From the NCBI RefSeq assembly GCF_011400295.1, contig NZ_CP049859.1, forward strand, positions 1,116,001-1,180,000: 64,000 nucleotides of DNA. Direction: 5' to 3'. The stretch is from Erysipelothrix sp. HDW6A. Lineage in GTDB: Bacteria; Bacillota_I; Bacilli_A; Erysipelotrichales; Erysipelotrichaceae. Both the position numbers and the translations under genes were made by a program. Under the pieces are notes generated by a model. It searched no databases, had not been told where the DNA came from, and saw only the letters and a list, made by a program, of their open reading frames with translations. Of the stretch, positions 38,215 to 47,593 are shown piece by piece. Position 1 is the stretch's first letter; every line of letters begins with the position of its first letter.

Positions 38215-38901
38215 ATGAAAATACAAGAAATGGCTAAATCGCTACGACCACGCGAGAAGGCGCAAGCACGTGGAATTGAGAGTTTAAGTGATGAAGAACT
38301 ACTTGCTTTGTTTATTAGGACAGGAGTAAGCGGAGTATCTGCACTGGAGATTGCGGAAAACATCCTAAATAGTTGTACTACCTTTCAAAAATTTGCTTCA
38401 CTTACTTATCATGACTTTAGAAGTATTAAAGGAATCGGTGATGCAAAGGCAATCGAGCTAACAGCAATTTGCGAGGTTGCAAGAAGAATATTAAGACCTC
38501 ACTATGATGTTGAAAGTAGAGTAAGTTCAAATGATGAACTAATTGAATGGCTAACATTTGAGATTGGATATGAAATGCAAGAGCACTTTCTAGTAGTGTT
38601 TCTAAGCAATCAAAATGTAATTCTTGGATACAAGGTACTATTTAAAGGGACTATTGACAGAAGTGTTGTTCATCCCCGTGATATCATAAGAGAAGCATTA
38701 TTTAAACATGCTTGTAGGATGATATTAGTACACAATCATCCTGGAGGTTCATTAAGGGCGAGTGAAGCAGATATTTATGTTACGGAAAAGATCGTTGAAG
38801 CTGCGAAAATGATGGGTATTGAGGTCTGTGATCATTTAATTATTGCGAACAGTCGATATTATTCACTGAAAGTTCACCATTCATATTTGTTTAGTGAATA
38901 A
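38215..38901 (+). CDS. radC: RadC-family JAMM-domain protein
   Basis: 228 aa. An N-terminal UPF0758/helix-hairpin-helix part (LRPREKAQARGIESLSDEELLALFIRTG, IKGIGDAKAIEL) precedes the JAMM/MPN+ domain with HNHPGGSLRASEAD, complete for zinc binding. Despite its historic name its role is not settled. I chose the second ATG (38215) as GAGGG is correctly spaced from it but too close to the ATG at 38209. It comes before mreC, as in many Bacillota where radC-mreB-mreC-mreD form a cluster, but mreB is absent here. Confidence 0.93.
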   Translation: MKIQEMAKSLRPREKAQARGIESLSDEELLALFIRTGVSGVSALEIAENILNSCTTFQKFASLTYHDFRSIKGIGDAKAIELTAICEVARRILRPHYDVESRVSSNDELIEWLTFEIGYEMQEHFLVVFLSNQNVILGYKVLFKGTIDRSVVHPRDIIREALFKHACRMILVHNHPGGSLRASEADIYVTEKIVEAAKMMGIEVCDHLIIANSRYYSLKVHHSYLFSE

Positions 38902-38924
38902 GCGATGAAACCATCGCTTTTATT
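38900..38924 (+). terminator. Intrinsic terminator after radC
   Basis: AAGCGATG / CATCGCTT stem, 4-nt loop and TTATTT tail; overlaps the radC stop codon. Confidence 0.8.
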
Positions 38925-38967
38925 TGTATTATGATGCGTTCTTAAGTATAATAAAATAGGTGATAAA

Positions 38968-39807
38968 ATGAAACCAAAATCAAAATTTAGACAAACAATT
39001 CGTAATACATTTATCACGCTTATTGTCTTACTAATGAGCATGAATTTTATTAAACATACAGCTTTCTATGAAACCTTAGATCGTAACTTCTTTGGTTTTT
39101 TCTCAATGCTTCGCTATGGATTAATTGAATATCCTATTCAAACAGTAGGGAATGTAGCCAATGATATTGCAACGATGTGGGATGTGCGTTATGAAAACGA
39201 TTCTTTAAGAGAAAAACTAGGGGATTTATACCGTTTAGAAGGTATCTCAAATGCTCAAAAAGAAGAAATTGATCGGCTTAAAGCGCTTTTAGATCTGAAT
39301 AAATCTTTTACTGAACACAGCTTAATAAATGGTAGTGTTGTGACGCGTTCAATTGAACAATGGGATAATGCTGTAACATTAAATATCGGTAGTAATGATG
39401 GTGTAAATGTAGGTGATGGTGTTATTTCAGAGTATGGCATTGTAGGTAGGGTAATTGAAGTGACAGATAATACTTCTTCTGTTAATTTAATTTCTGCTAA
39501 TAATGATAATTCAAAGGTTGCAGTACGTATGGAAATTTCTTCGGGAAACTTCGTTCAAGGTATATTAGACCATTACGACTCCAATACAAATGTATTTACT
39601 GTTAATCTATTAGAACAATCATCACAAATTGTCTCAGAAGTTCCAGTAACTACATCTGGAATCGGTGGAGTTTATTCTGCTGGTTTGCCAGTTGGATTTG
39701 TAGATCGAGTTGAGAATATTGCTGATGGGATGGGAATGGTAGTTTATGTAAAAAGCTATGTGAATTATTCTGATATTCGTTATGTGTCTGTGGTGAAATT
39801 ACCATGA
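38968..39807 (+). CDS. mreC: Rod shape-determining protein MreC
   Basis: 279 aa. One N-terminal membrane segment (TFITLIVLLMSMNFI) is followed by a coiled coil (ENDSLREKLGDLYRLEG ... EEIDRLKALLDL) and the beta-barrel MreC domain (GSNDGVNVGDGVISEYGIVGRVIEV). MreC scaffolds the elongasome at the outer face of the membrane. RBS TAGGTG. It overlaps mreD by 4 nt and follows the radC terminator, so it has its own transcript start nearby. Confidence 0.95.
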   Translation: MKPKSKFRQTIRNTFITLIVLLMSMNFIKHTAFYETLDRNFFGFFSMLRYGLIEYPIQTVGNVANDIATMWDVRYENDSLREKLGDLYRLEGISNAQKEEIDRLKALLDLNKSFTEHSLINGSVVTRSIEQWDNAVTLNIGSNDGVNVGDGVISEYGIVGRVIEVTDNTSSVNLISANNDNSKVAVRMEISSGNFVQGILDHYDSNTNVFTVNLLEQSSQIVSEVPVTTSGIGGVYSAGLPVGFVDRVENIADGMGMVVYVKSYVNYSDIRYVSVVKLP

Positions 39808-40334
39808 GAACGATCCGAATAATTCAAACACTCTATATTATTTCACTAGCAGTCTTAGATTTAGTACTAACTGCACTTTTTAAACAGGTTCCTATAGCTA
39901 ACTCAATATTTATTAGTAATTTAGCTTTTATGGGTTTAATCCTTCTAACTCGAAATGATAACATTGAAGATTCAGTGCTAAGAGCTGCTGGTTTGGGGCT
40001 TTGGATGGATATGAACCATATTAATTCATTTCCAATGTACATTACAGTCTATGTCTTAACTGTATTGTTTGTAAGGACTTGGAGTAGCTATTTAGGGTAT
40101 AATTTAGGTGAGTTCATCGTGATGATTATTATTTCTTTATTTTTCAAAGAAATATTACTGTATATTGGACTCGTGTTTACTCAAGGATATTCAATTAGAT
40201 TTGAAAACTATGTATCAAATAGAATGTTTTGGGTAGTGTTAGGAAATCTCGTGTTTATTCCAATTGTAAGAAAAACATACGATATTGCTCACATGCAAAT
40301 CGTTAAGCGCGCAAAAAATATGTATATCCGCTAG
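39804..40334 (+). CDS. mreD: Rod shape-determining protein MreD
   Basis: 176 aa with five or six hydrophobic segments and little polar sequence; MreD proteins are poorly conserved. The ATGA overlap with mreC and the size make the assignment secure. It ends 11 nt before the AI-2E-family gene, with which it is probably co-transcribed. Confidence 0.88.
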   Translation: MRTIRIIQTLYIISLAVLDLVLTALFKQVPIANSIFISNLAFMGLILLTRNDNIEDSVLRAAGLGLWMDMNHINSFPMYITVYVLTVLFVRTWSSYLGYNLGEFIVMIIISLFFKEILLYIGLVFTQGYSIRFENYVSNRMFWVVLGNLVFIPIVRKTYDIAHMQIVKRAKNMYIR

Positions 40335-40344
40335 GAGGCAGAGT

Positions 40345-41472
40345 ATGGGAATCAAATCAAGAATTAGTGAATACCTAAACCGTTACATCAGTATTAAACG
40401 ACTGGTGATGGTTTTAATGACTTTAGGCATTGTTTATCTAATTATGTTAACGGACAATGTATGGCTTAGTGTTTATGCCAAAGGTCGAGCAATACTTATG
40501 CCTTTTATTATTGGATTTGCGATTGCTTTTGTCTTACGCCCAATCACAATATTTTTTGAAAGGTTCAACATCAAACGACAAATATCTGTACCTATTACGA
40601 TGTTGTTATTTGTATTTGTAATGATTTTCTTATTCTCTTCAATTATTCCAAATCTCATCTCAGATTTAGTAACTTTTATTGGGTCAGGGGCTGAAGGAAT
40701 ACAAAAACTTGTATCTTATTATACTGAAGTAAGTGACTCGGTACCTAGTCCTTGGGTTAATGATATGGTAGCGGAGCTTACCGGAGTACTTAAATCACTA
40801 GTTAATCAATTGTCGAACATTCCGGTTCTTGCTTCTCAATTCATTTCTAGCTTCATCTCGTTTTTAACAACAGGAATCTTTTCATTAGTTATCAGTTTAT
40901 ACTTAATCTTTGATTATGAAAATGTAACATCACAGGTATTAAAGGTTGCGAATCGTGTTTCACCAAAACTTAGCAATTCTCTGATTGTTGTTAACCGTGC
41001 GGTTGTTAGTTATTTGAAAAGTTTAGTTGTATTAATGACAGTTTCAATGATTGAGTATGCATTATTCTATTCTTTGATTGGTCATGATTATGCATTAATT
41101 CTTGGAGTAATGGCTGCTTTTGGTATACTAATACCTTATATTGGAGCCGTATCGGTTCAAGTCTTAGCTTTCTTAACAGGACTCACACTACCGTTCCCAA
41201 GACCAATTATTTTAGCAATCGGTCTTGTTGTTTTATCAAATGTAGATAATTACCTAATTACTCCTTTAGTCTATTCAAAACGTGATAAAATTGATCCAGT
41301 ATCATCACTCTTCGTATTTTTTACGGCAAGTACAATCTTTGGTTTCTTAGGAATCTTGCTGTCAATGCCAATTTACTTCTCAATTCGTGCTTTATTTAAA
41401 TTATATGAAAATGATTGGGAACTTGAAGGTTTAGATGATGATAAAACTGAAGTCATTGAATCAAAAGAATAA
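40345..41472 (+). CDS. AI-2E family (PerM-like) transporter
   Basis: 375 aa. About eight membrane segments and the family motifs FILRPITIFFERF-like FVLRPITIFFERFNIKR, GILIPYIGAV (C-terminal PxxG region), DNYLITPLVYSKR and GFLGILLSMPIYFSIRALF. The family includes the AI-2 exporter TqsA and Na+/Li+/H+ antiporters, so the substrate is open. ATG at 40345 with RBS TAGGAGG. It lies between mreD and a lipoprotein gene, 16 nt apart. Confidence 0.87.
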   Translation: MGIKSRISEYLNRYISIKRLVMVLMTLGIVYLIMLTDNVWLSVYAKGRAILMPFIIGFAIAFVLRPITIFFERFNIKRQISVPITMLLFVFVMIFLFSSIIPNLISDLVTFIGSGAEGIQKLVSYYTEVSDSVPSPWVNDMVAELTGVLKSLVNQLSNIPVLASQFISSFISFLTTGIFSLVISLYLIFDYENVTSQVLKVANRVSPKLSNSLIVVNRAVVSYLKSLVVLMTVSMIEYALFYSLIGHDYALILGVMAAFGILIPYIGAVSVQVLAFLTGLTLPFPRPIILAIGLVVLSNVDNYLITPLVYSKRDKIDPVSSLFVFFTASTIFGFLGILLSMPIYFSIRALFKLYENDWELEGLDDDKTEVIESKE

Positions 41473-41487
41473 TTGAAAGAGGTACTT

Positions 41488-42453
41488 ATGAAACGGAAAA
41501 TTACGAAATTATTAATTATAGTATTAAGTCTTTTTACTCTTGCAGGATGTGTTCCAAAAGATAAAACTGTCTTAGTTACAAGTTATCCAATGGAATATCT
41601 CTTTAAGGTATTGGGTGGTAATCGCGTTAATGTAGAAAGACTTTATTCAGGTTCAACTGCGCAAACAGCTGTGATTCGTTCAGACTATGAAGAATTAATT
41701 AAGAAAGCTGACACAGTCTTCTATATTGATGAACTTCAACCTTATTGGGAAATCTATACAGATGTATTAGCACAAAATACAAAGATTGAGAAAATAAACT
41801 TAGCGGATAGATCTACACTTTACAACTTCAAACGTTTCTCTACCATCAATGTAGACGGTAAGCAACACATTGTAGATTCAGAGTATTATGAATCTTCAGT
41901 ATTTGAACCCATTGATACATATGATAAAGATCCATTTTTATGGATGGATCCTCTTGCAATGACTTCAATGGCACGTACAATAAAAGATTGGTTAACCAGT
42001 AATTATCCTGATGAAAGCAATTTGTTTGAAGAACGTTTTAATGAATTAGAAGTTCAATTAATAAATCTTCAAGCTGATTATCAAAAACTAAGAACAAATC
42101 AAGGTTCTTACAAAGTTGTGACAGTACATCCTAGCTTTGGAAACTGGCAACGTAGTTTTGGTGTGTCGGTGTATCCACTCATCCTTTCGAAGTATGGTTC
42201 ACTACCTACTGATAAGCAATTTGAAGCAATACGTGAGCGAATTCAAGCTGACGACGTTAGATATATCGCAATGGAAAAAGGATTAACTGAAGAAGAACTG
42301 ATTATTTTTAATCAAATAAAAACAGAATTACAACTAACAGAAATTAATCTTAATAGTTTATTTGATTTAACAAGTGAGGATATTTCAAAAAATATGGATT
42401 ATATTACTGAAATGTACAATAACCTTGAAGCCCTTGAATCGATGAATCGATAA
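41488..42453 (+). CDS. ZnuA/PsaA-like lipoprotein with degenerate metal site
   Basis: 321 aa. A lipoprotein signal peptide ends at LFTLAGC (Cys21). The fold matches cluster A-I metal-binding proteins (VLVTSYPMEYLFKVLGG, KADTVFYIDELQPYWE, VVTVHPSFGNWQRSFGV). Of the usual metal ligands only His214 is kept: the first His position reads STAQT (Gln59), DPHxW is D148-P-F-L-W152, and the C-terminal Asp/His region reads EINLNSL. No ABC ATPase or permease is adjacent. I infer a lipoprotein that no longer binds zinc or manganese in the usual way. I chose the ATG at 41488 (RBS AAGAGGTA). Confidence 0.78.
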   Translation: MKRKITKLLIIVLSLFTLAGCVPKDKTVLVTSYPMEYLFKVLGGNRVNVERLYSGSTAQTAVIRSDYEELIKKADTVFYIDELQPYWEIYTDVLAQNTKIEKINLADRSTLYNFKRFSTINVDGKQHIVDSEYYESSVFEPIDTYDKDPFLWMDPLAMTSMARTIKDWLTSNYPDESNLFEERFNELEVQLINLQADYQKLRTNQGSYKVVTVHPSFGNWQRSFGVSVYPLILSKYGSLPTDKQFEAIRERIQADDVRYIAMEKGLTEEELIIFNQIKTELQLTEINLNSLFDLTSEDISKNMDYITEMYNNLEALESMNR

Positions 42454-42490
42454 ACAAGGGTTTTTCTTGAGTTAGAAGGGACGGAAAAAT

Positions 42491-45004
42491 ATGAAAGACT
42501 TATTACTAATAGATGGAAACTCGATGTTATTTCGAGCGTATTATGGAACCTTATCGCGAGGTACAATGAAATCGTCAGAAGGTGTTGTTACAAACGCTGT
42601 TTATGGCTTTTCAACAATGCTTACTAAAGCTATTGAAAAATACAAACCTGACCATATTCTTGTAGCATTTGATACAGGTGTAAAAACATTTAGACATGAC
42701 ATGTTTGATAATTATAAAGGGACTCGTAAAGAAGTAGATCCAGAATTGGTTTCTCAATTTGCTCTAGTTCGAGAATTTCTAGATTCTTATCCAATTAAAC
42801 GTTATGAGATTGATGGTTTTGAAGCAGATGATATTATCGGAACAATCGCTCATAAATTTGAAGATACAAAGACATACATACTAACAAGTGACCGTGATAT
42901 GCTGCAGTTAATTGATAAGAATGTGGATGTTTTACTTATGCGTAAGGGTCTAACAGACATTAAGCATATGGATGTGGCAGCACTACAAGAAGATACTGGA
43001 CTTACTCCTTCACAAATAGTGGATGTTAAAGCATTACAAGGTGATACAAGTGACAACATACCAGGAGTTCCTTCAATCGGTGAAAAAACAGCGATTAAGC
43101 TTATTAAAGAGTACGGAACATTTGAAAATCTTTATGAACATAAAGAAGATATTAAAGGTAAGATGGGTGAGAACTTAAGAAATTTCGAGGATCAAGCAAA
43201 AATGTCTTACGACCTTGCCTTAATCCATCGAGAAGTTCCTAATAATATTGATTTATCTGATATTGTTTACCAAGATCCAACACTTACGTTAAATGCGTTT
43301 TACCGTAAGTATGATATGAATTCATTGATTGTTAATGTAGGTATTGAAGATAATGAGGTAGTAGAAAAGAAACATACTTTTGAACTTGAGGAGTTTGGTT
43401 CATCATGGGTTCATAAAACTACGATGATGATGCTAGACTATGATAAGAAAGGTAATATTCAGGGTGTGTACTTAACAGACTCAGAAGCGTATGCTTACCT
43501 TACCTATCCTGAAATGACCCTGAATCCATTGTTTAAGCTTTGTTTAGAACGTGATAAACCCCATGTGTTCTTATCTTCAAAGGGAATATACCGTTTTGCA
43601 TTAGAAAACAATATTAATATTAAACATACAATCGATGATATTTTACTATTGGCTTTTATCGTTGATCCATCAATCAATACAAGTGATATATTGCGTGATA
43701 CTTACCAATTGTGGTATCCAGAGTATGAAGGACTAGAAAACGGTTGTGCAGTTCTAAAAGGTCTTGGTAAGTTGTATCCAAATCTTATCAAACAAGCAGA
43801 GAAAGATAATGTATACTCTGTTTATGAAACGATTGAGAAACCATTAGTACCAGTGTTAGCGAAATGTGAATATCTTGGGGTTACAGTAGATAGAAGTGTT
43901 CTTGATACTATTGCTGAAAAAACTCATAAGAAGCTTGAAGCATTAAGTAATCAAATTTATGGATTTGCTAATAAGGAATTTAATATCAATTCTCCGAAGC
44001 AATTGTCAGAAGTGTTGTTTGATGATTTAGGACTGAAAACTGGAAAAAAACGTTCCACAGCTGTATCTGTGTTGGAAGGTTTAATCGATAAACATCCAAT
44101 TATTGAACCGATTTTGTCATATAGAAAATATCAAAAATTATACAGTACCTATGCAGTAGGACTTACAAAGCATATTAAAGAAGACGGGAAAATACATACC
44201 AACTTCAATCAACACGCAACACAAACTGGGCGTTTATCATCAAGTGATCCAAATATGCAAAATATCTCTGTAAGAGATGAGGAAACTCGAGAAGTAAGAG
44301 CAGCATTTGTTGCAAGTGCTGGACGTAAACTTGTAAGTATTGATTACTCTCAAATTGAACTTAGAGTCCTATCGTTCCTTGCAAACGAAGAAAAGATGAT
44401 TGATGCATTCAAACATAATGAAGATATCCATACATCAACCGCAAAACAGATTTTTGGTGTTGATGCCATTAACAGTAATATGAGACGACAAGCTAAATCT
44501 GTAAACTTTGGTATTGTCTATGGAATATCTGCTTTTGGCTTAGCCAATCAAATTGATGTAGGAATTGATGAAGCTTCTCACTTTATTGATCGTTACAATG
44601 ATGTCTATCCTAATATCTTAAAATATATGAAACATATTGTGGATGATGCACTTGAGAATGGCTATGTGACAACCTATTTTGGAAGAAGACGTTACATACC
44701 TGAACTGAATGATAAAAACCGTGCTGTTAAAGAGTTTGGGAAGCGTGCAGCGATGAATGCGCCAATTCAAGGGACGGCAGCTGATATTATTAAACTTGCC
44801 ATGATAGCAGTTGATAAAGCATTAACTGAAAATAATTTTAAATCATCGATGATACTACAAGTTCATGATGAGCTCGTATTTGATGTATATGAAGATGAAC
44901 TCGAAAATCTTGTTAAACTTGTGGAAGACATTATGAAGAACATTGTTGATTGGCCAGTACCACTTGATGTATCGACCTCAATTGGCGATAACTGGATGGA
45001 ATAG
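42491..45004 (+). CDS. polA: DNA polymerase I
   Basis: 837 aa. The 5' nuclease domain (LLIDGNSMLFRAYYG, DGFEADDIIGT, DVKALQGDTSDNIPGVPSIGEKTA) occupies residues 1-290, a reduced 3'-5' exonuclease-like domain lacking the DxE motif comes next, and the family A polymerase domain has RLSSSDPNMQNISVR, SIDYSQIELRVL, RRQAKSVNFGIVYG and MILQVHDELVF. Proofreading is therefore probably lost, as in other Gram-positive Pol I. It starts the operon polA-mutM-coaE-dnaB-dnaI. Confidence 0.97.
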   Translation: MKDLLLIDGNSMLFRAYYGTLSRGTMKSSEGVVTNAVYGFSTMLTKAIEKYKPDHILVAFDTGVKTFRHDMFDNYKGTRKEVDPELVSQFALVREFLDSYPIKRYEIDGFEADDIIGTIAHKFEDTKTYILTSDRDMLQLIDKNVDVLLMRKGLTDIKHMDVAALQEDTGLTPSQIVDVKALQGDTSDNIPGVPSIGEKTAIKLIKEYGTFENLYEHKEDIKGKMGENLRNFEDQAKMSYDLALIHREVPNNIDLSDIVYQDPTLTLNAFYRKYDMNSLIVNVGIEDNEVVEKKHTFELEEFGSSWVHKTTMMMLDYDKKGNIQGVYLTDSEAYAYLTYPEMTLNPLFKLCLERDKPHVFLSSKGIYRFALENNINIKHTIDDILLLAFIVDPSINTSDILRDTYQLWYPEYEGLENGCAVLKGLGKLYPNLIKQAEKDNVYSVYETIEKPLVPVLAKCEYLGVTVDRSVLDTIAEKTHKKLEALSNQIYGFANKEFNINSPKQLSEVLFDDLGLKTGKKRSTAVSVLEGLIDKHPIIEPILSYRKYQKLYSTYAVGLTKHIKEDGKIHTNFNQHATQTGRLSSSDPNMQNISVRDEETREVRAAFVASAGRKLVSIDYSQIELRVLSFLANEEKMIDAFKHNEDIHTSTAKQIFGVDAINSNMRRQAKSVNFGIVYGISAFGLANQIDVGIDEASHFIDRYNDVYPNILKYMKHIVDDALENGYVTTYFGRRRYIPELNDKNRAVKEFGKRAAMNAPIQGTAADIIKLAMIAVDKALTENNFKSSMILQVHDELVFDVYEDELENLVKLVEDIMKNIVDWPVPLDVSTSIGDNWME

Positions 45005-45006
45005 AG

Positions 45007-45828
45007 ATGCCAGAATTACCAGAGGTTGAGACAATTGTTCGCACTTTAGAGAAATCTCTATTAGGAGAAACTATAGTTGGAGCAGAATTATATTATGAGA
45101 GCCTACTAGAAACACAATCTGAATATACATTAAATGATTTAATTGGAGCTCGATTCGTCTCATTTCAACGAAGAGGGAAGTACTTGTGGTTTGGATTTAG
45201 CAATGATCTTCATTTATTTATTCATCTCAGAATGGAAGGGAAGTTTCATCTTTATTCCGAACCGATGCTACCAAGTAAACATACGCACATGCTAATAAGA
45301 ACAATGAATCATGAGATTCATTATCTTGATACTCGTAAGTTCTCACGCTTTGCGATTGTAAAAGATCCGGAAGCGTATCTTCTAACGAAGAAACTTGGTT
45401 TAGAACCATGGGATCCGAAACTTACATCATCTTATTTATACAATGCTTACTCAAAAACTACGCGACCAATTAAATCGGTGTTATTAGATCAAAGTATTGT
45501 TGCTGGTATTGGTAACATCTATGCAGATGAGATTTTGTATGAAATGAAAGTGCATCCCTTAACACCAGCTAAGAACCTGAGTAAATATCAGTGTCAAAAA
45601 ATTATCCCAATTATCAGACACATCCTTGAGAATGCTATTAAGGCAGGAGGAACAACTATCCGTTCCTATACATCGCAGTTAAATGTTACAGGTCTATTTC
45701 AAATCAATCTGAATGCATATGGTAGAAGTGGTAAACCATGTTACCGTTGTGGTTCAACTTTACAACATGTGAAAGTCTCAGGAAGGACAAGTGTCTTTTG
45801 TCCAAAATGTCAGAAGGTGAAAATATGA
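45007..45828 (+). CDS. mutM: Formamidopyrimidine-DNA glycosylase
   Basis: 273 aa. The N-terminal catalytic PELPEVETIVRTL (after Met removal, Pro1 nucleophile and Glu2), RRGKYLWF with the catalytic Lys, SIVAGIGNIYADEILY (H2TH) and the C-terminal zinc finger CYRCG...CPKC are all present. It removes 8-oxoguanine and other oxidised purines. It starts 2 nt after the polA stop and overlaps coaE by 4 nt. Confidence 0.97.
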   Translation: MPELPEVETIVRTLEKSLLGETIVGAELYYESLLETQSEYTLNDLIGARFVSFQRRGKYLWFGFSNDLHLFIHLRMEGKFHLYSEPMLPSKHTHMLIRTMNHEIHYLDTRKFSRFAIVKDPEAYLLTKKLGLEPWDPKLTSSYLYNAYSKTTRPIKSVLLDQSIVAGIGNIYADEILYEMKVHPLTPAKNLSKYQCQKIIPIIRHILENAIKAGGTTIRSYTSQLNVTGLFQINLNAYGRSGKPCYRCGSTLQHVKVSGRTSVFCPKCQKVKI

Positions 45829-46409
45829 AAGTTGCAATTACAGGAACAATAGGTGGAGGAAAATCTCAAGCAAGTAAATACTTATTAGAGAAAGGCTATC
45901 CGGTTTTTGATAGCGATAAACTTGTGCATACTTATTATGAACAGGGTGGGCGTTTAGAAGACGCTGTTCGTAGACACTTCGGTAATCAAGTATTTAACGA
46001 TGAGAATAGTATTGATCGGAAGAAACTTGCAGAGATTGTCTTTAATAATGAACAAGCTCTGACTGATTTGGAACAGATGGTATTTCCAGTTGTAAAGAAT
46101 CATATGGAAGAGCTTTATAATGATAAACAAGGAATCGTCTTTTTTGAGGTGCCATTACTCTTTGAATCAGGACTGGAAACGTCATTTGATGCAGTTATTA
46201 TGGTAACTGCAGATGAAATTATCCGTTTAAAACGATTAGAAAAACGTGGCATGAGTGAAGAAGAAGTACAAAAACGTTCGAAACGTCATTTGGACGAAAA
46301 GCGTAAACTTGAGAAGTCAGACTACATAATCTATAATAATGGTTCATTAGAAGATTTATATCAAAATATTGACGCTGTATTAGAGAAGTTAGAAAGAGAG
46401 GCGCTATGA
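45825..46409 (+). CDS. coaE: Dephospho-CoA kinase
   Basis: 194 aa. The P-loop is ITGTIGGGKSQASKYL, followed by FDSDKLVH and EVPLLFESGL with the CoA-binding DxD-like region. It catalyses the last step of CoA synthesis. The ATG at 45825 (RBS AGAAGGTG) overlaps the mutM stop; a longer frame from 45738 is only read-through of the mutM region. It overlaps dnaB by 4 nt. Confidence 0.95.
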   Translation: MKVAITGTIGGGKSQASKYLLEKGYPVFDSDKLVHTYYEQGGRLEDAVRRHFGNQVFNDENSIDRKKLAEIVFNNEQALTDLEQMVFPVVKNHMEELYNDKQGIVFFEVPLLFESGLETSFDAVIMVTADEIIRLKRLEKRGMSEEEVQKRSKRHLDEKRKLEKSDYIIYNNGSLEDLYQNIDAVLEKLEREAL

Positions 46410-47593
46410 GTTCAAAACTAATTTATTTATCTTTAGATTTTACTTTATCTGACGATAAAATTGATTCATTGATGCAATTGTATCAACCTTTGTTTAATCA
46501 CCCAGCGGCTAGTCTTTATTTGACTCTTTATACACAGGCAAAATATGAACCTTCAATTAGCTCAAGAGAGTTGATTCATAAGCTGCATGTTCACATCGAC
46601 GAATTAAGCTTATACCGTGAGGAACTCGAACGCTTTTCCTTATTGAGAACATTTGAGAACGGACAGAACTTATGTTGCGAACTTCTTGAACCCTTAAGTC
46701 CAGCTAAGTTTTTAGAACATGTAACTTTTGGAAGGCTATATGCAATTGTTCATGGCAATGATGCTTTTGTAAATGCATCAAACCGTTATTACAATGCCCA
46801 GATGAATATAGATAGATCCAATGAGATTAGTAAATCATTTGATTTATCACGTCTTGAAATGTGGTCAGAAGAACACGAAGAAATCTATAGTAACTATAAA
46901 CCCAGTGAAACAAAGAATGCATTTGATGCAGAACAATTCTTTAACTCATGGAGTAATGCAATGTTCCCAAGTGATATGAGGACCAACGAAGTGAAACAGA
47001 TTATTTCTGAAGTAGGTACAATCTATAACCTATCGTATCCAGAAATGAAGGCGAAGATTCTAGAAGCAAGTAATATCTCTACAAGAACATTTAATAGAAC
47101 AAAGTTTATTACACTCATAGAACGTGAACTAGGACGTCAGTCGATTGAATCAGTAAACAATCCATACGAACTTGATCCTCTCAGTTTCTTAGCATACAAG
47201 CAATCTAATGACTATATTGTTGACGCTAATAAGAAGCTGATTCGTTCACTCCAACAAAACTTTAACTTCAGCGGTCAAATCATTAACGTACTTATTGAAT
47301 ATGTACTCAATACAAACAATCAAAATCTAACTCGAAATTATGTTGAGGCGATTGCAGCTACGTGGCAACGTTCTGGTGTAGATACTGTAGAAAAAGCAAA
47401 AGCAATGACTCAATTTAAAGAAAAGACAACTAAACCAACATATCAGAAATCAAATCGTCCGAAAGCTGAAGCAATTCAACCGAGTTACAATAACGAAGAT
47501 GATTCAAATGAAAGTGGAGCGAAACTTTCTTCAGAAGAACCATTTGATTTAGAGAAGTGGTATGAAGCACAAAATAGGGAGGACCCATCATGA
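46406..47593 (+). CDS. dnaB: Replication initiation and membrane attachment protein DnaB (Gram-positive)
   Basis: 395 aa. The DnaB/DnaD-type N-terminal winged helix (LSDDKIDSLMQLYQPLFNHPAASLYLTLY) and the C-terminal YxxxIxxxW motif region (RNYVEAIAATWQRSGVDTVEKA) are visible. With DnaD it loads DnaI and the replicative helicase at oriC and restart sites. It is not the replicative helicase, which is DnaC in Bacillus naming. It overlaps both coaE and dnaI by 4 nt. nrdR, which often precedes dnaB, is absent here. Confidence 0.9.
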   Translation: MSSKLIYLSLDFTLSDDKIDSLMQLYQPLFNHPAASLYLTLYTQAKYEPSISSRELIHKLHVHIDELSLYREELERFSLLRTFENGQNLCCELLEPLSPAKFLEHVTFGRLYAIVHGNDAFVNASNRYYNAQMNIDRSNEISKSFDLSRLEMWSEEHEEIYSNYKPSETKNAFDAEQFFNSWSNAMFPSDMRTNEVKQIISEVGTIYNLSYPEMKAKILEASNISTRTFNRTKFITLIERELGRQSIESVNNPYELDPLSFLAYKQSNDYIVDANKKLIRSLQQNFNFSGQIINVLIEYVLNTNNQNLTRNYVEAIAATWQRSGVDTVEKAKAMTQFKEKTTKPTYQKSNRPKAEAIQPSYNNEDDSNESGAKLSSEEPFDLEKWYEAQNREDPS

